This document shows positions 36,801-47,291 of a stretch of DNA of 64,000 nucleotides, piece by piece. A model generated the notes under the pieces. It was given only the letters and a program-made list of their open reading frames with translations, had not been told where the DNA came from and did not search any database. A program made the translations under genes and the position numbers. Position 1 is the first letter of the stretch. Every line of letters starts with the position of its first letter. The stretch spans positions 11,155,414 through 11,219,413 of the forward strand of contig NC_134034.1 of NCBI RefSeq assembly GCF_964204645.1, read 5' to 3'. This DNA is from Tubulanus polymorphus. Its lineage: Eukaryota > Nemertea > Palaeonemertea > Tubulaniformes > Tubulanidae.

Positions 36801-39800
36801 ATGAGGTGAGAAGCATCTCATTACCGAACAGCAACAAATAACTCACGACTAAACCCATCTGAAATTCAGAAACCATTTATCAGACTCAGAGAAACTCTCG
36901 GAATTTATCGATTTTACGATCGAAACGAGTTTGTACTCACAGATTGACCGATCAGGATGATCTTAATTTTACGCGATCCTATGAAACGCAAGGCGTAAAC
37001 GGCGAACACGGCCAAACTCTGAGTCAACAACGCGAACTGAGCAAACTGAAAATATCGCAACAGCAGACGGATGGAGAATTAAAAAGAAAATAGATGACAC
37101 CACTGAGGAAGGTCATCCTCGCTTGCCAGGGGTCTGGTATCACTCCCGAAATCTTTTCCACCAGCCCCCTGGCCTCACGAAGCGTGATTTCATTACTGGC
37201 GCTGTTGCGCATGACGTCATATATCGATTTGCGAAATACTTCCTTGTTCAGTAAAACGTTCGCTGATTGGTCCATTTAACGGGAAAACCAATAGAAGCCT
37301 AAAGTCGTTTGTTACAAGCGCTGTGATTGGTACGACCGGATTCTGGTCGGCTAGTAACGACTCCAACGACTCGTGAGGTCAAGGGGTTCGGCGAACAGCT
37401 TAAGCATAATGGGTTCGAATTCCTTGACGGGTGAAGATGAGGAGAGTAGGTATCGAATACTCACCTGCCAGGGCAACATGAATGAAACTGTCGCTATCGC
37501 TATTAGGACGCTGTGCTTGTAATTCGGACGGGAAATTCTACGAGAAAAAACAGAACAGATTTCCGTATACGAATGAAGCGTTTTACTGCACGGTGAAAAT
37601 GAAGTGGATTTCAGCGAAACTTACTTTAAAACATGAGTAACTACTAATAACTGTATGAGTAGGAATGGGTAGGCGAAACTCTCTCGCAGCGGCGGTGTCC
37701 ACTGGACGCGGGTAGCCTGGAAAATTCATTCAACTTGCGTTATCAGTAACTGATGTCATACGGGGATTTATGGTGGCAGCCATCTTGTTCGGGACAATGG
37801 TAGGTTAATTTGATGATCTCATAGGGGGACGTATGGAGACAGCCATCGTTAACTTCTGTGATAGTCTATAGAGGTTCTAAGTGATGTCATGGGGGGGATT
37901 TATGGAGGCAACCATCTTTTCTGGAAGGTTCTTTAGCTCAATTTGATGACGTCAAAAGGGGATGTATGGAGATCTTTTCTGGAAGCATTATAGATCAAAT
38001 TGATGATGTCATAGGGGGATTTATGGCACCACGCATCTTTAATGGAAGCGTCTATAGATCGAAACGCTGGTAGGTAATTTGATGACGTCATAGGGTGATT
38101 TACGGAGGTGGCCATCGGTACTCACTTCTCCGTGATTGTAGAAAAAACAGACAACGGACAACAGACCCCCGAATAAACTTCCGCTGAAATGAGAAAAAAC
38201 AGGTTGCGAATTGCGCAAAAACTGCCGACAATTGTTGAGTCTTCGTTTTTTGTTTTTGTTTTTTTTACCTTATATGCACGGCTAACAGGAATAAAACGGA
38301 GACTCCAACGCCGTTTACGAAAAATACGTTATCCACGTAAAAATACGCCGGATCACCGAAACCTGCAGTTTAAAAAAAAGTCAATTCAAATCTTTTAATT
38401 ACCGCGGTAAAAACAAGCGGCGGATCCAGGGTCTAAGAATCAGGGGGGGGGGTGTCGACGTAACAAATTTGGGACTTTTTGAAAAATCATGTATCTGTTA
38501 GCAACATAATCAAGGTGAAACAAATGAGGAATTTGTAACTGTGTTCATTTTTTCTAAATAGAAAAACTTTTTGAAAAGTACGAACCCTCGCAACTTTGAA
38601 CCGGTGGTAGATTCCCTCCTCGATTCACCGTGAAACATTCTTTCGTTTTGATTCCCAGCGAACCGGTGATCGAATCATAAATACGAAAACCAATCCCGAG
38701 AACGACCTAAAAAAAGAAAAAAAATAGAATCATAAACATTTTCAGTCAGAAGTACTGAAAGAATATCGGAGCCAGTTTTACCGCAGTGGCTCTTTGAACC
38801 CAGGCTTACAAGAATGGTTCTTTGAACCCGGGCTTACAAGAATGGTTCTTTGAACCCGACTTACAAGAATGGTTCTTTGAACCCGACTTACAAGAATGGT
38901 TCTTAGAACCCGGGCTTACATGAGTGGTTCTCAGTTCTTTGAACCCAGGCTTACCTCGGGGATTCTACAAACCCGGGCTTACCTCAGGAGGTACCACAAA
39001 TCCGGGCTTACCTCACAGGGGGTTCTACAAACCCAGGCTTACCTCACAGGGGGTTCTACAAACCCAGGCTTACCTCACAGGGGGTTCTATAAACCCAGGC
39101 TTACCTCAAGAGGTTTGACAAACCCGGGCTTACCTCGGATGGTTCTACAAACCAGGGTTTACCTCGGGGGTTTTTAGTAACCCAGGCTTACCTCAGGGGT
39201 TTCTATAAACCCAGTCTTACCTCCGGGTATAAGTTGAATCGTTTTAAAGTATTTATAACAGCCGGATATTCAGTGATGTTGTCTCTCATCACTGAATGCA
39301 ATCCTTCAAATAATGACTCGGCTTCGATAATAGTTTTATAATACGAGTAATATAATCCCTGAAAATAGAATAAACATCAGCGTTTCAAAATTACCAGTTT
39401 CCTTCCACCCAGTCAGAGAAAATGACGAATATTCCCCTGGTTTTTAAGACTATATTAATAAATGACGTACCATTTCAGTTCTAAACGTGAACTCACGCTC
39501 GAGACTAGACAAATGTGAAAAATGCCGATCGCTTTCAAACATGTAGGAAATGTGTTGACTGAAAAATTACGCGCAAAAACAACAATTATTTTATAAAAAA
39601 AAAAACAATTAAAAAACAACTACGGATTGAAAAAAGTGAGAGTTTTAATTGGTCTCTGGTCTGAAGTGAGAGTTTTAAGCCGCGATCACACGAGCGTTTC
39701 TTGGCCCGGAACAACTATTCACACGGGTGCCAAATGGGTTGGGCCAAATTTGGTCCAGACCAAAGCCAATTTTTAGCACGGGGTTAATTATTGCAACTGG

Positions 39801-42440
39801 GGGTGACGCGTGAGCACGCCTTGAATTGGTATATGTTATCAAGCGATGGGTTGTTGAATTGTATTGTTTGTCTACATTAACTATCAACTCAATGCGATTC
39901 AATAGGTTTTCATTTTCATTTCGTAAACATCGTCAGCGTTTACAACAATATTGTATCAGTTAACCGTGAATCAATAGTCGGTTCGATTAGGTTTTGAGTA
40001 TATCGCAGCTGGTTAAATATCATCGCAGCTGGCTGAATATCATCGCAGGTGCACATTTTGAATCAAATAAACTAGTAATTGCAGTTCGTATCTCCAGTTC
40101 GAATCCAATAATCACTCAAAATAATTAAACGCCATCCAGTTACTGTGGTTTAAAGTCGACTAGTAACAGTATGACTTACTGGGTATTGATTTATTCTAAT
40201 CTGACAGTTTCAAAATTTTGTTTAGACCTCATCATCAGAGAAATGAGAATAACACGATCTTAGTAGATAAAACCCACAATAAAAAGAAAAAACAAATCTT
40301 GTAACTTAACGTTTTAACTCATAACTATGAGCCATTTTCAAAAACTGTTTTTGAAAATGGCTCATAGAATTGAGTTGAGCCATTTTCAAAAACTGTTTTT
40401 GCAAATGGCTCATAGAATTCAGTTGAAACGTTAAGCTACAAGATAGTTTTTTCTTTTTATTGTGGGTTTTATCTACTATTGATATTGGACCGCCACTTGT
40501 CTATGGAAACTAACGCGATCTTGTTTGTTCCCTGATGTTGAAGTTTAGTCAAAACTTCAAGAAAAAAAGTCGAAACTTCAAGAAAAAAAAAACCGTCAGA
40601 ATAAATGGTTCAAAGACTGCGAGTTTTTGCTAATCAATTAATGAGTTGTATCAGATCAATTCAATGAATTTCAATCAGTACAAGCGTTTATGGAGTGATA
40701 TCTTAATAGCACAAAACTGTAAGGACATGATGCCACTTTCTAATAACGTGCGAGAAATGTGAGAAAATAAAAACTTACTAGTGGAAGAAACCGCAGAGCA
40801 CGGCTGAAAAAAAAACATGAATAAATTTGTAATTATTCATTGTTGAAGTTTTTGAGGGCGTGTTTCATTGAAATAGACACAAAGCGAGTTGAGTTTCATG
40901 AAAATGTTTAACTCAAATTTTTAGTGGACTTTTTGATGAAACTGGGCCAGGTCTTAGGGAATTAAACTTTTTCATGAAACTGGGCCCAGTCTAAAGGAAT
41001 TACACTTTTTCATGAAACTGGGCCCGGTCTTAGGGAATTAAACCTTTTCATGAAACTGGGCCCAGTCTAAAGGAATTACACTTTTTCATGAAACTGGGCC
41101 CGGTCTAAAGAAATTAAACTTTTTCATGAAACTGGGCCCAGTCTAAAGGAATTAAACTTTTTCATGAAACTGGGCCCGGTCTTAGGGAATTAAACTTTTC
41201 ACAAAATTGGGCCCGGTCTTAGGGAATTAAAATTTTTCATGAAACTGGGCCCGGTCTTCCATCTTTCCAAAATCGTAGTTTATCGAGCAAAAGTTGAAAC
41301 GTACATGTATTATATATGGTATCTATAGACTGTGGTAGATGAGACTGACAGCTGCACAATGAGAACAGCTGTCAACTCTCTCGGTGTTTGTACCATGAAA
41401 CACATGTGGGTCTCAAATCACTACTTCACAATAGATACATAAAAATCCAGCTTTCTCCATCACAGCAGTTATACTTAATATCAATACAGAGTAAGATTTT
41501 CACTAAATAAATGAAGATTTTCATATCTTCCATGTCATAGTCATTTCTTAGTTAATTTCTAACAATTTTTCAAACTACAAAAATTCTCAATTTCTTTTCT
41601 TTCACTTTTCAAATCAACATCGCGTCAATCTAACAGTAGCGTTAAAAAACCTTCAATTACAAGATTGCTGCAGAGCAGATTCCCGATTGAGAGCTGCCTT
41701 GTTGGGAAAAATTTCCTCTTCTATACCCATAAAATGCATCGTATCACAACTTTTCAAAAACATTTCTTGATAATTTGCAAATAGACATATAAATCAGTAT
41801 TCACATCTCACAGACTGATACCGGCTCTGTTCCACAATAAAGATTTTGGTCCAAAAGTGGTTTCTAAAATCTTGAAATTAGCTCTAATTTGAAATGCAAA
41901 TACATTTTGCGTCCTTTCTTTCATAGGCCTAATAAATTCCTGAAGCAATCTACCACTGTCCTCTAGATTTACTCCAGCCCAATAGGACATATTTGATTCA
42001 TTGGCCACAATCTGCATTCATAATTCAAGGATCAAGGCCCAGGACCAGGTCCCAGGACCACTGAATTTTGTTGGTTGGCCCTAACGCCAAAGGACTTCAC
42101 ACAGGCTCTATTTAGGGTGAAATTGGACTCCTAAGTTTTGGTCCTCTGCTATGCCCCGCCAGCATGCTACATGTTAGTGACTACGAATTCACAAAGAATT
42201 TCAAAGTTTGTTCAATAAAGAGAAATTGAATTTAAGTCACTTACCGATAGCGGCAATCAATACGAGATATCCAGGGGTCAGGCCTGACCCTCCGAACAGC
42301 GACCCCCAAACTGATTTATCACCCTGCTGCTGCTGGTTTTTCCGGTTGTCCCTCGTTCTTGTCACCACTCGGCCATTTTTATTTGCTCCAGTTTTCGATT
42401 GGTTTTGATTTTGTTGCCGGCTTTTCTTCGTGGCCGCCAT
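30891..42440 (-). CDS. DPY19L1: DPY19-like C-mannosyltransferase
   Basis: Multi-pass ER enzyme that links mannose from dolichol-phosphate-mannose to tryptophans in thrombospondin-type W-x-x-W motifs. Twenty coding exons: 42245-42440, 40779-40803, 39471-39558, 39221-39358, 38586-38706, 38269-38362, 38126-38183, 37625-37716, 37465-37537, 36941-37045, 36772-36858, 36245-36301, 36074-36154, 34821-34994, 34514-34593, 33702-33849, 32279-32450, 31582-31681, 31332-31457, 30891-31053. All phases fit; 725 aa. Family signatures: [18 protein letters not shown] (E82 and D84 fall where GT-C enzymes carry their acidic motif), [71 protein letters not shown] and GCAMPEIWD near the C-terminus. Closest by eye to the L1/L2 branch. 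Exon 2 is only 25 nt. Introns are loaded with minisatellites. It starts about 630 bp from a divergent SPMIP7-like gene. Confidence 0.94.
31745..32165. repeat. About 75-bp tandem repeat in DPY19L intron
   Basis: Six units share GGATTCAAACTATCAATTGT, GGAGAGCTC and AGAAGAACTACAGAAAGAA. They alternate between two subtypes. The period of about 75 keeps a 144-codon minus-strand frame open. It lies between exons 32279-32450 and 31582-31681. Confidence 0.88.
32530..33500. repeat. 40-bp minisatellite, about 24 copies
   Basis: A highly uniform array of ACAAACTCTCTACCGGCCGC followed by TTCTATCAGGTTTACAGATT. Copies differ by only a few substitutions, so it is young or homogenised by gene conversion. Two diverged partial copies continue to about 33620. 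It lies between DPY19L exons 33702-33849 and 32279-32450, ending 80 bp from the latter's acceptor. Confidence 0.97.
34005..34490. repeat. AACTGTGGAACTGG tandem repeat
   Basis: About 18 units near 26 bp of the type CAGAACTGTGGAACTGGTTT. Higher-order units of about 110 bp are visible from 34040. The core AACTGTGGAAC is the terminal phrase of the small MITE family at 44268-44366, so this array is probably an amplified MITE end. Confidence 0.85.
35110..35960. repeat. 56-60-bp tandem repeat in DPY19L intron
   Basis: About 14 units of AATCAGTAATCAACAGTAAG, ACCCTCAGTAACATCTTTCA and TATTTCTGTTCAAATT. From 35460 a two-unit period appears (ATGTTTCATATTTCTGTGCAA alternating with ATCTTTCATATTTCTGTTCA). 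It lies between exons 36074-36154 and 34821-34994. Confidence 0.95.
37109..37135. repeat. Partial copy of the hairpin MITE terminus
   Basis: CATCCTCGCTTGCCAGGGG matches the end of the hairpin element at 20472-20584. Its other arm is not recognisable, so this is a solo or decayed end, in the DPY19L intron between exons 37465-37537 and 36941-37045. Confidence 0.6.
37745..38120. repeat. Reverse CCCCTATGACATCATC array
   Basis: Five units carry TTGATGATGTCATAGGGGGA, TTTATGGAGGCAGCCATCTT and GGAAGC-TCTATAGATC. They are the reverse complement of the arrays in TLK at 7403-7660 and 12812-13055. They lie between DPY19L exons 38126-38183 and 37625-37716, starting 5 bp from the acceptor of the former's neighbour side. 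Confidence 0.75.
38775..39225 (-). repeat. Minisatellite of repeated splice-donor units
   Basis: About 14 units of 28-31 bp. Read on the minus strand, most carry GAGGTAAGCCTGGGTTTGTA, a near-consensus 5' splice site. The true donor of the DPY19L exon 39221-39358 (GAG then GTAAGACTGGG, GT at 39219-39220) is itself the first unit, and the next GT is 29 bp on. The distal half switches to TTCTTGTAAG units. Only the first GT preserves the protein: reading into the intron gives an in-frame TAG after five codons. Confidence 0.9.
39674..39960. mobile_element. MITE with AAGCCGCGATCAC end, right end decayed
   Basis: The left end TTTAAGCCGCGATCACACG and the interior GGGCCAAATTTGGTCC match the complete element at 49352-49604. 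The complementary right end is not visible. It lies between DPY19L exons 40779-40803 and 39471-39558. Confidence 0.55.
40180..40500. repeat. Large palindrome with nested hairpin
   Basis: Outer arms TAGATAAAACCCACAATAAA and its complement TTTATTGTGGGTTTTATCTA surround inner ACTTAACGTTTTAAC/CGTTAAG words. Two tandem copies of GAGCCATTTTCAAAAACTG and its complement fill the centre. Probably a foldback MITE. Arm phrases recur at 23313-23461 and 43760-43810. Confidence 0.7.
40900..41275. repeat. 38-bp TTTTTCATGAAACTGGGCCC array
   Basis: About nine units of TTTTTCATGAAACTGGGCCC plus GGTCTTAGGGAATTAAAC, alternating CCCGGTCTTAGGG and CCCAGTCTAAAGG subtypes. The unit looks like the amplified terminus of small MITEs such as 55068-55192. 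It lies in the first DPY19L intron, 100 bp upstream of the 25-nt exon. Confidence 0.9.
41280..42240. other. First DPY19L intron, no further gene seen
   Basis: AT-rich intronic sequence. The 69-codon minus-strand frame at 41808-42017 has no splice-compatible ends or known domain. Confidence 0.5.
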
Positions 42441-43067
42441 CTTGACACAACAATGTGGGCAATGTCGAAACCTCGCGTGCCAGGGTTAGACTAGTGATTG
42501 AATTGAATTGATAAATCCTCGCTTGCCGGCGTCAGAAACCTCGCGTGCCAGAGTTAGACTAGTGATTGAATTGAATTGATAAGTCCTCGCTTGCCGGCGT
42601 CAGACACCTCGCGTGCCAGAGTTAGACTAGTGATTGAATTGAATTGATAAAATCCTCGCTTGCCGGCGTCAGAAACCTCGCGTGCCAGAGTTAGACGAAC
42701 GATTGAATTGAATTGATAATCCTCGCTTGCCGGCGTCAAAAACGTCGCGTGCCAGAGTTAGACTAGTGATTGAATTGAATTGATAATCCTCGCATGCCGG
42801 GGTCCGAATCCTCGCATGCCAAGGTTTGATGTTATATTGTATTGACTTGAATTGATGTAGAATGTCGGTTGAAACGTATTGAAAGTGTAGAATGTCGGTA
42901 TATTTTGACGTAGCTAAGCGACCCATTATTGTTTACATATGGCGGACCCGGAATAAACCAATCATCTGAACAAAAGCTGCGTTTACTTTAAAAACACTTC
43001 AAACAAGTTTCACAGACGATAAATCACACGGGAATTTACTCACAAATAATTCAAATAATTGATCGAA
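42441..43067. promoter_or_regulatory. Divergent promoter region, DPY19L and SPMIP7-like
   Basis: The two start codons face away from each other across 627 bp, so both promoters must lie here unless a distal 5' exon exists. About 370 bp of it is minisatellite (42468-42835). A unique stretch at 42836-43067 contains CAAT-like ACCAATCATC near 42956 and a TTGTTTAC word near 42925, but no clear TATA box. Confidence 0.5.
42468..42835. repeat. 68-bp minisatellite in the divergent promoter
   Basis: Five units carry CCTCGCGTGCCAGAGTTAGA, CTAGTGATTGAATTGAATTG and ATCCTCGCTTGCCGGCGTC. Starts fall near 42470, 42538, 42606, 42675 and 42744. CCTCGCTTGCC is the terminal phrase of the hairpin MITE at 20472-20584, so the array appears to descend from it. 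Confidence 0.88.
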
Positions 43068-46000
43068 ATGACTGAAGTGATCGCTCCAGGACCGGTGCTT
43101 TCGGATTCCACATTCCGAACGCGTCCGGACTGTAAAATCTATTTCCTGACCGACACGAACTCCGGCGGTAACGCCATGCAACAAATCGAATCCAATCGCC
43201 AACGACGACACATGAAATTCCCGACGTTATCCGGGAAACGCGACGTCGATTCGTTCCAGCACGCGAAGACGTCGACGCCGGCGTTTAAAAAATTCAACGA
43301 CGACGGCGACCACCGCGTTCCGGCGCCGTTTCGGTCGTTCGATAATATTGTCGATCCGGTATCGGGATTCGTGAGTATCGGCGGCGACGTGGACCGTGAC
43401 ACGGGCGTCCGGCGGATTAAATCGCTCGTCCAGTTGAATCGTACGCCTCAGAACGTCGTGCCTCGCGAGATTCACTCGATTCGGAAATCGATGCCGTCCG
43501 CGCCGCCCGAGACGAATCGAGAACGAGAATGGGACCCGCCGGCTCCGTATTTGTGGAACAGTCGAGCCGTTTCGGACGAGGCCATCCGCGCAGCTTTAGG
43601 AGGTGAGAGATTTGAAAAAACTTACATTTTTGGTAGGCCTACTAGTAAAAAATCAGGGGCTGCAGTTGGTTAATCCTTTCAGTGTGTCTACACCACAATG
43701 CGGTGTATGAAACAGTGATGGATTTTGCAAGTACACCGCATTGCCAAACTATCAGATAATTTTTCTTTTTTATTGTGGGTTTTTGTCGACTAATTGATAT
43801 CGGACAGCCACTTGTCTATGGAAACCAAGATCTAATGGAGTCTATGTCGCCCTACCATCTAACTCTGTATATCACTTTCCTCATAATTATGATTGAAATT
43901 GGAGAACCTGCCATTTTCTGACTCTACAATGTGCTTTAGAAATATCTTAGAAATATAGCTTATCAAAAGAATTTAGATAAAACGAGTCATCGGATTTAGC
44001 AAATTTACCGAAATCAAAATGGATAGGGCCTGACTAAAACATCAAATGCAATGAACAGTGTGAAATGTTTGCATTGTCAACATAATTTGCTTCTGGCTGA
44101 ATTTAACTTTAAACATAATAATATTCAAATACTAATTGATAAAAGCAATAATTGCTCAAACCCTTCACTATTGACGGTAAATATTTAATACATGTCAATA
44201 TTTCTAATGATATTTGTTTACAATGTAAATTGAAGATTTTAGAAGCCTACTGAGAATAGAGGAATTGGGACCCGACTCCACAGTTCTCGACAACTCTAAA
44301 GTTCGATTAGTCCAATTTGAAATATTTAACTCTGATCTAAACTCAAAACTGTGGAACTGGATCCTAGCCGGATTCTGGTGTTCAAATATTTTGCTTCTGA
44401 AACAGTTATCTTTATCTGACGTTTTATTTCTACATAGATATAGAAATTTGGAATCAAATGTGCTCCTCTAGCAGACCCGCCTCACACTTCTGTTGAGATG
44501 TTAGTAAATTAATCAAGGGCTCAACTACTCCTGAAAATATCAAAATACTGTAAACTTCTTAAGTTCATTTTCAATCACTCCATTTCTTTATGTGTCAAAT
44601 GGTCTGTCTTGTGAAATGATTTTTGAAATTGCTGAGTTCAGAAAGTGTGGTTTTCCAACCTTTAGTAAAACTGGAATGACAAAAATTGTTTTCTTAAACG
44701 CCGTCGTTGCCTACAAGACCTGAGTGAACGAACATTAATTTCCGCCTCGATTCCTGCTGTAAAGTTTGAATTATAGGATATGAATAGAGCGTCAATGGAG
44801 GCTTTTGTTCCGACGAAATTGAACCGCCACAAAAACGAAAAATTCTTGTACCTTTCGATGAATGTTTTTATTCAGACTGATTGTCGAGGTACCTGTTTTT
44901 AATCGAATCACTTCCCGCTCTCGGGGCATTCAACCTGTCATAGATAATTCAACCTGTTTTTTTTCTTACAAAGGCCAAAATCATGTCGCTTGTTTCTGTA
45001 TCGTGGGATTTAGATTTTCCTCGTCTTTTTTTTCTCATGAACGAAATATCGCCTCGCTATAAGTTGTTTTAAGTGACGAAAATTTAATGAAACTAACCAG
45101 GAATTCTTGTGGTCTTCGAGATGTCATTGTAAAATGAAAACATTTTCCAATTTTGAAATGGCCCATCTTTATTGTATATACGTTTTAGGGCCAAACCTTT
45201 AAGGGGAAAATTTTTGTCAGTTATCCAGAAGAAAAGAAAGAGCCATTTTGACAAGTTACTAGGTCCAACCTCGTTATTTTAGATGTTTTTGAAGAAATAC
45301 ATCCGGAAATATTCGATTTACGAAAGGGTCGAATTTCCAACGATATTTGGCGAAAAGGGCAACCTGGCAAACACCCACGAGACCATCCCCTAAATCCGCC
45401 CCGTCAAGTGGCCGTGCATCGAGTGAACAATAACTGATTCGATGTCGTTACCCCAGTGAACTGAACATTTCTGATCCTCTCCCTATGGGTGTTGCGCATA
45501 CGGTAGACTTCGCTCAAGTCGGATCTGTAAAAATATGCCCGACTTGAGAGTGATATCCGAGTCGGATGGTTATGTACATGTATTTCATACATAGTGCCAC
45601 AAAAAATATTTCAACAAACATCCGGAGTTGAACAGTAATCCGAGTTGATCGGAACCGACTCGAGCGGAGTCTACTGTACTTTCTTTTATCGTGAATGTTT
45701 TCTTGTAATTCGTTAGGCTGGACGAGTAAAGTAGACCCTCGAAAAGTGGAAGAACAAAAACTAAGAGGTGCCCGGGTAAGTTCCTACCGTACGCGTCGAG
45801 TTTGATTCGATTGCGAGAATTTTCATCGTTTTTTTTTCTTTTCAATATTGAGACTTATTGTTTTTGAATTGCAGAGTCGATTCGAACCGAAAACGTCCGA
45901 TGAATTAGCTCGGGATAAACGAGATCGTTTAGCGTTGAAATACGTGTACACGTCATCCACTCAGAGGTAAGGCCTAACACCGGTAGGCGGCGCCGCCTGA

Positions 46001-47076
46001 TATCTTTCTTCCTTTACTAAACTCGGACGTTTGACCCATGTTTCAGTGTCCTCCATGACAGGTTTTAGAGCGGTGGCCACCCCTTTTTCATTTTCACATC
46101 CACCCCTCTGAAAATCAGCCACCCCTTATAAAACATCTGCTGCCCCTACCTGAGTAGATGTCAATATTCTATCAATGCTGATAATTGCTTTGAAATATAT
46201 CGAGCTAATGTGAAAAATAGAAGATTACACGGAAATTAAGGTTTATTTTCTGTATTTGTTTGGGGGACAGCCTTGCTACATCAGCAGCAATGATGTCATA
46301 CACTTAAAAATGAATGCAGCCCTTAAAAAAATGCCAGCATAAAAAAGGAAACACTGATGTTTTGTCTAAACAGTGTGAAGTGAGTCGTTGTAGCTGTGAG
46401 GATCAATAGTTGTTGACGACTTATCCAACTGACGACTTACATTTAGACTATAGCCCTAAATTGAATTAGAAATACAATTTGAGACTCAAAAATAAAGATG
46501 AATCCAGCGACAACTAAAGCCAGTTTGACTCACTTTTTCGTCGGAAAAATTCGATTCATGACATCTTTTTCTCCTACCCCACTGAAGAATGACCAACCCT
46601 ACCCCGTCATTGTCCCTATATTCTATCCAAGACCTCGTCATTTTTCAGGGCATACGAAGAGATACCGTGGGACGGTATGTTACACCCGAGGAAATGGCCG
46701 TACACACATACACTGGAGGATAAACCCGATATGATATCACAACGATGGAGGAATAAACGTTACGATTCAGCGGCGAAAGACTGGCAGGTGTGACCCCCCT
46801 CGACGCTACCCTCATCTAACAACTCACCTTTATCATCTTGATGTGTATCCTATCTACTGTTCTAATGCATCTTCATAAATAAAATTCTGACGTCATCTTT
46901 TTATTTTAGTTTCTCTCAATACTATCTCTCTTTTTAATCTCTAGCTCTTTCTCTCTTCCTCTTTCTCCTCTCACTGCCTCCCCTCTCCCTCTCTCCTCGC
47001 ACTGATTCTCCTCTTTCTTTCTCTTCTTACTGACTCTCATTCCCCTTTTCTTCTCTTCTCCGTCTCTGCTCTTCCC

Positions 47077-47131
<55 letters not shown>

Positions 47132-47254
47132 CCTCCCTCCCTCCCTCCCTCCCTCCCTCCCTCCCTCCCTCCCTCCCTCCCTCCCTCCCTCCCTCCCTCC
47201 CTCCCTCCCTCCCTCCCTCCCTCCCTCCCTCCCTCCCTCCCTCCCTCCCTCCCT

Positions 47255-47291
<37 letters not shown>

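Noticed and set aside
37384-37440. tRNA-like pair GTCAAGG...CCTTGAC with a GGGTTCGAATT B-box word
   Set aside because: Only about 44 nt lie between the paired ends, too short for a tRNA, and no cloverleaf forms by eye.
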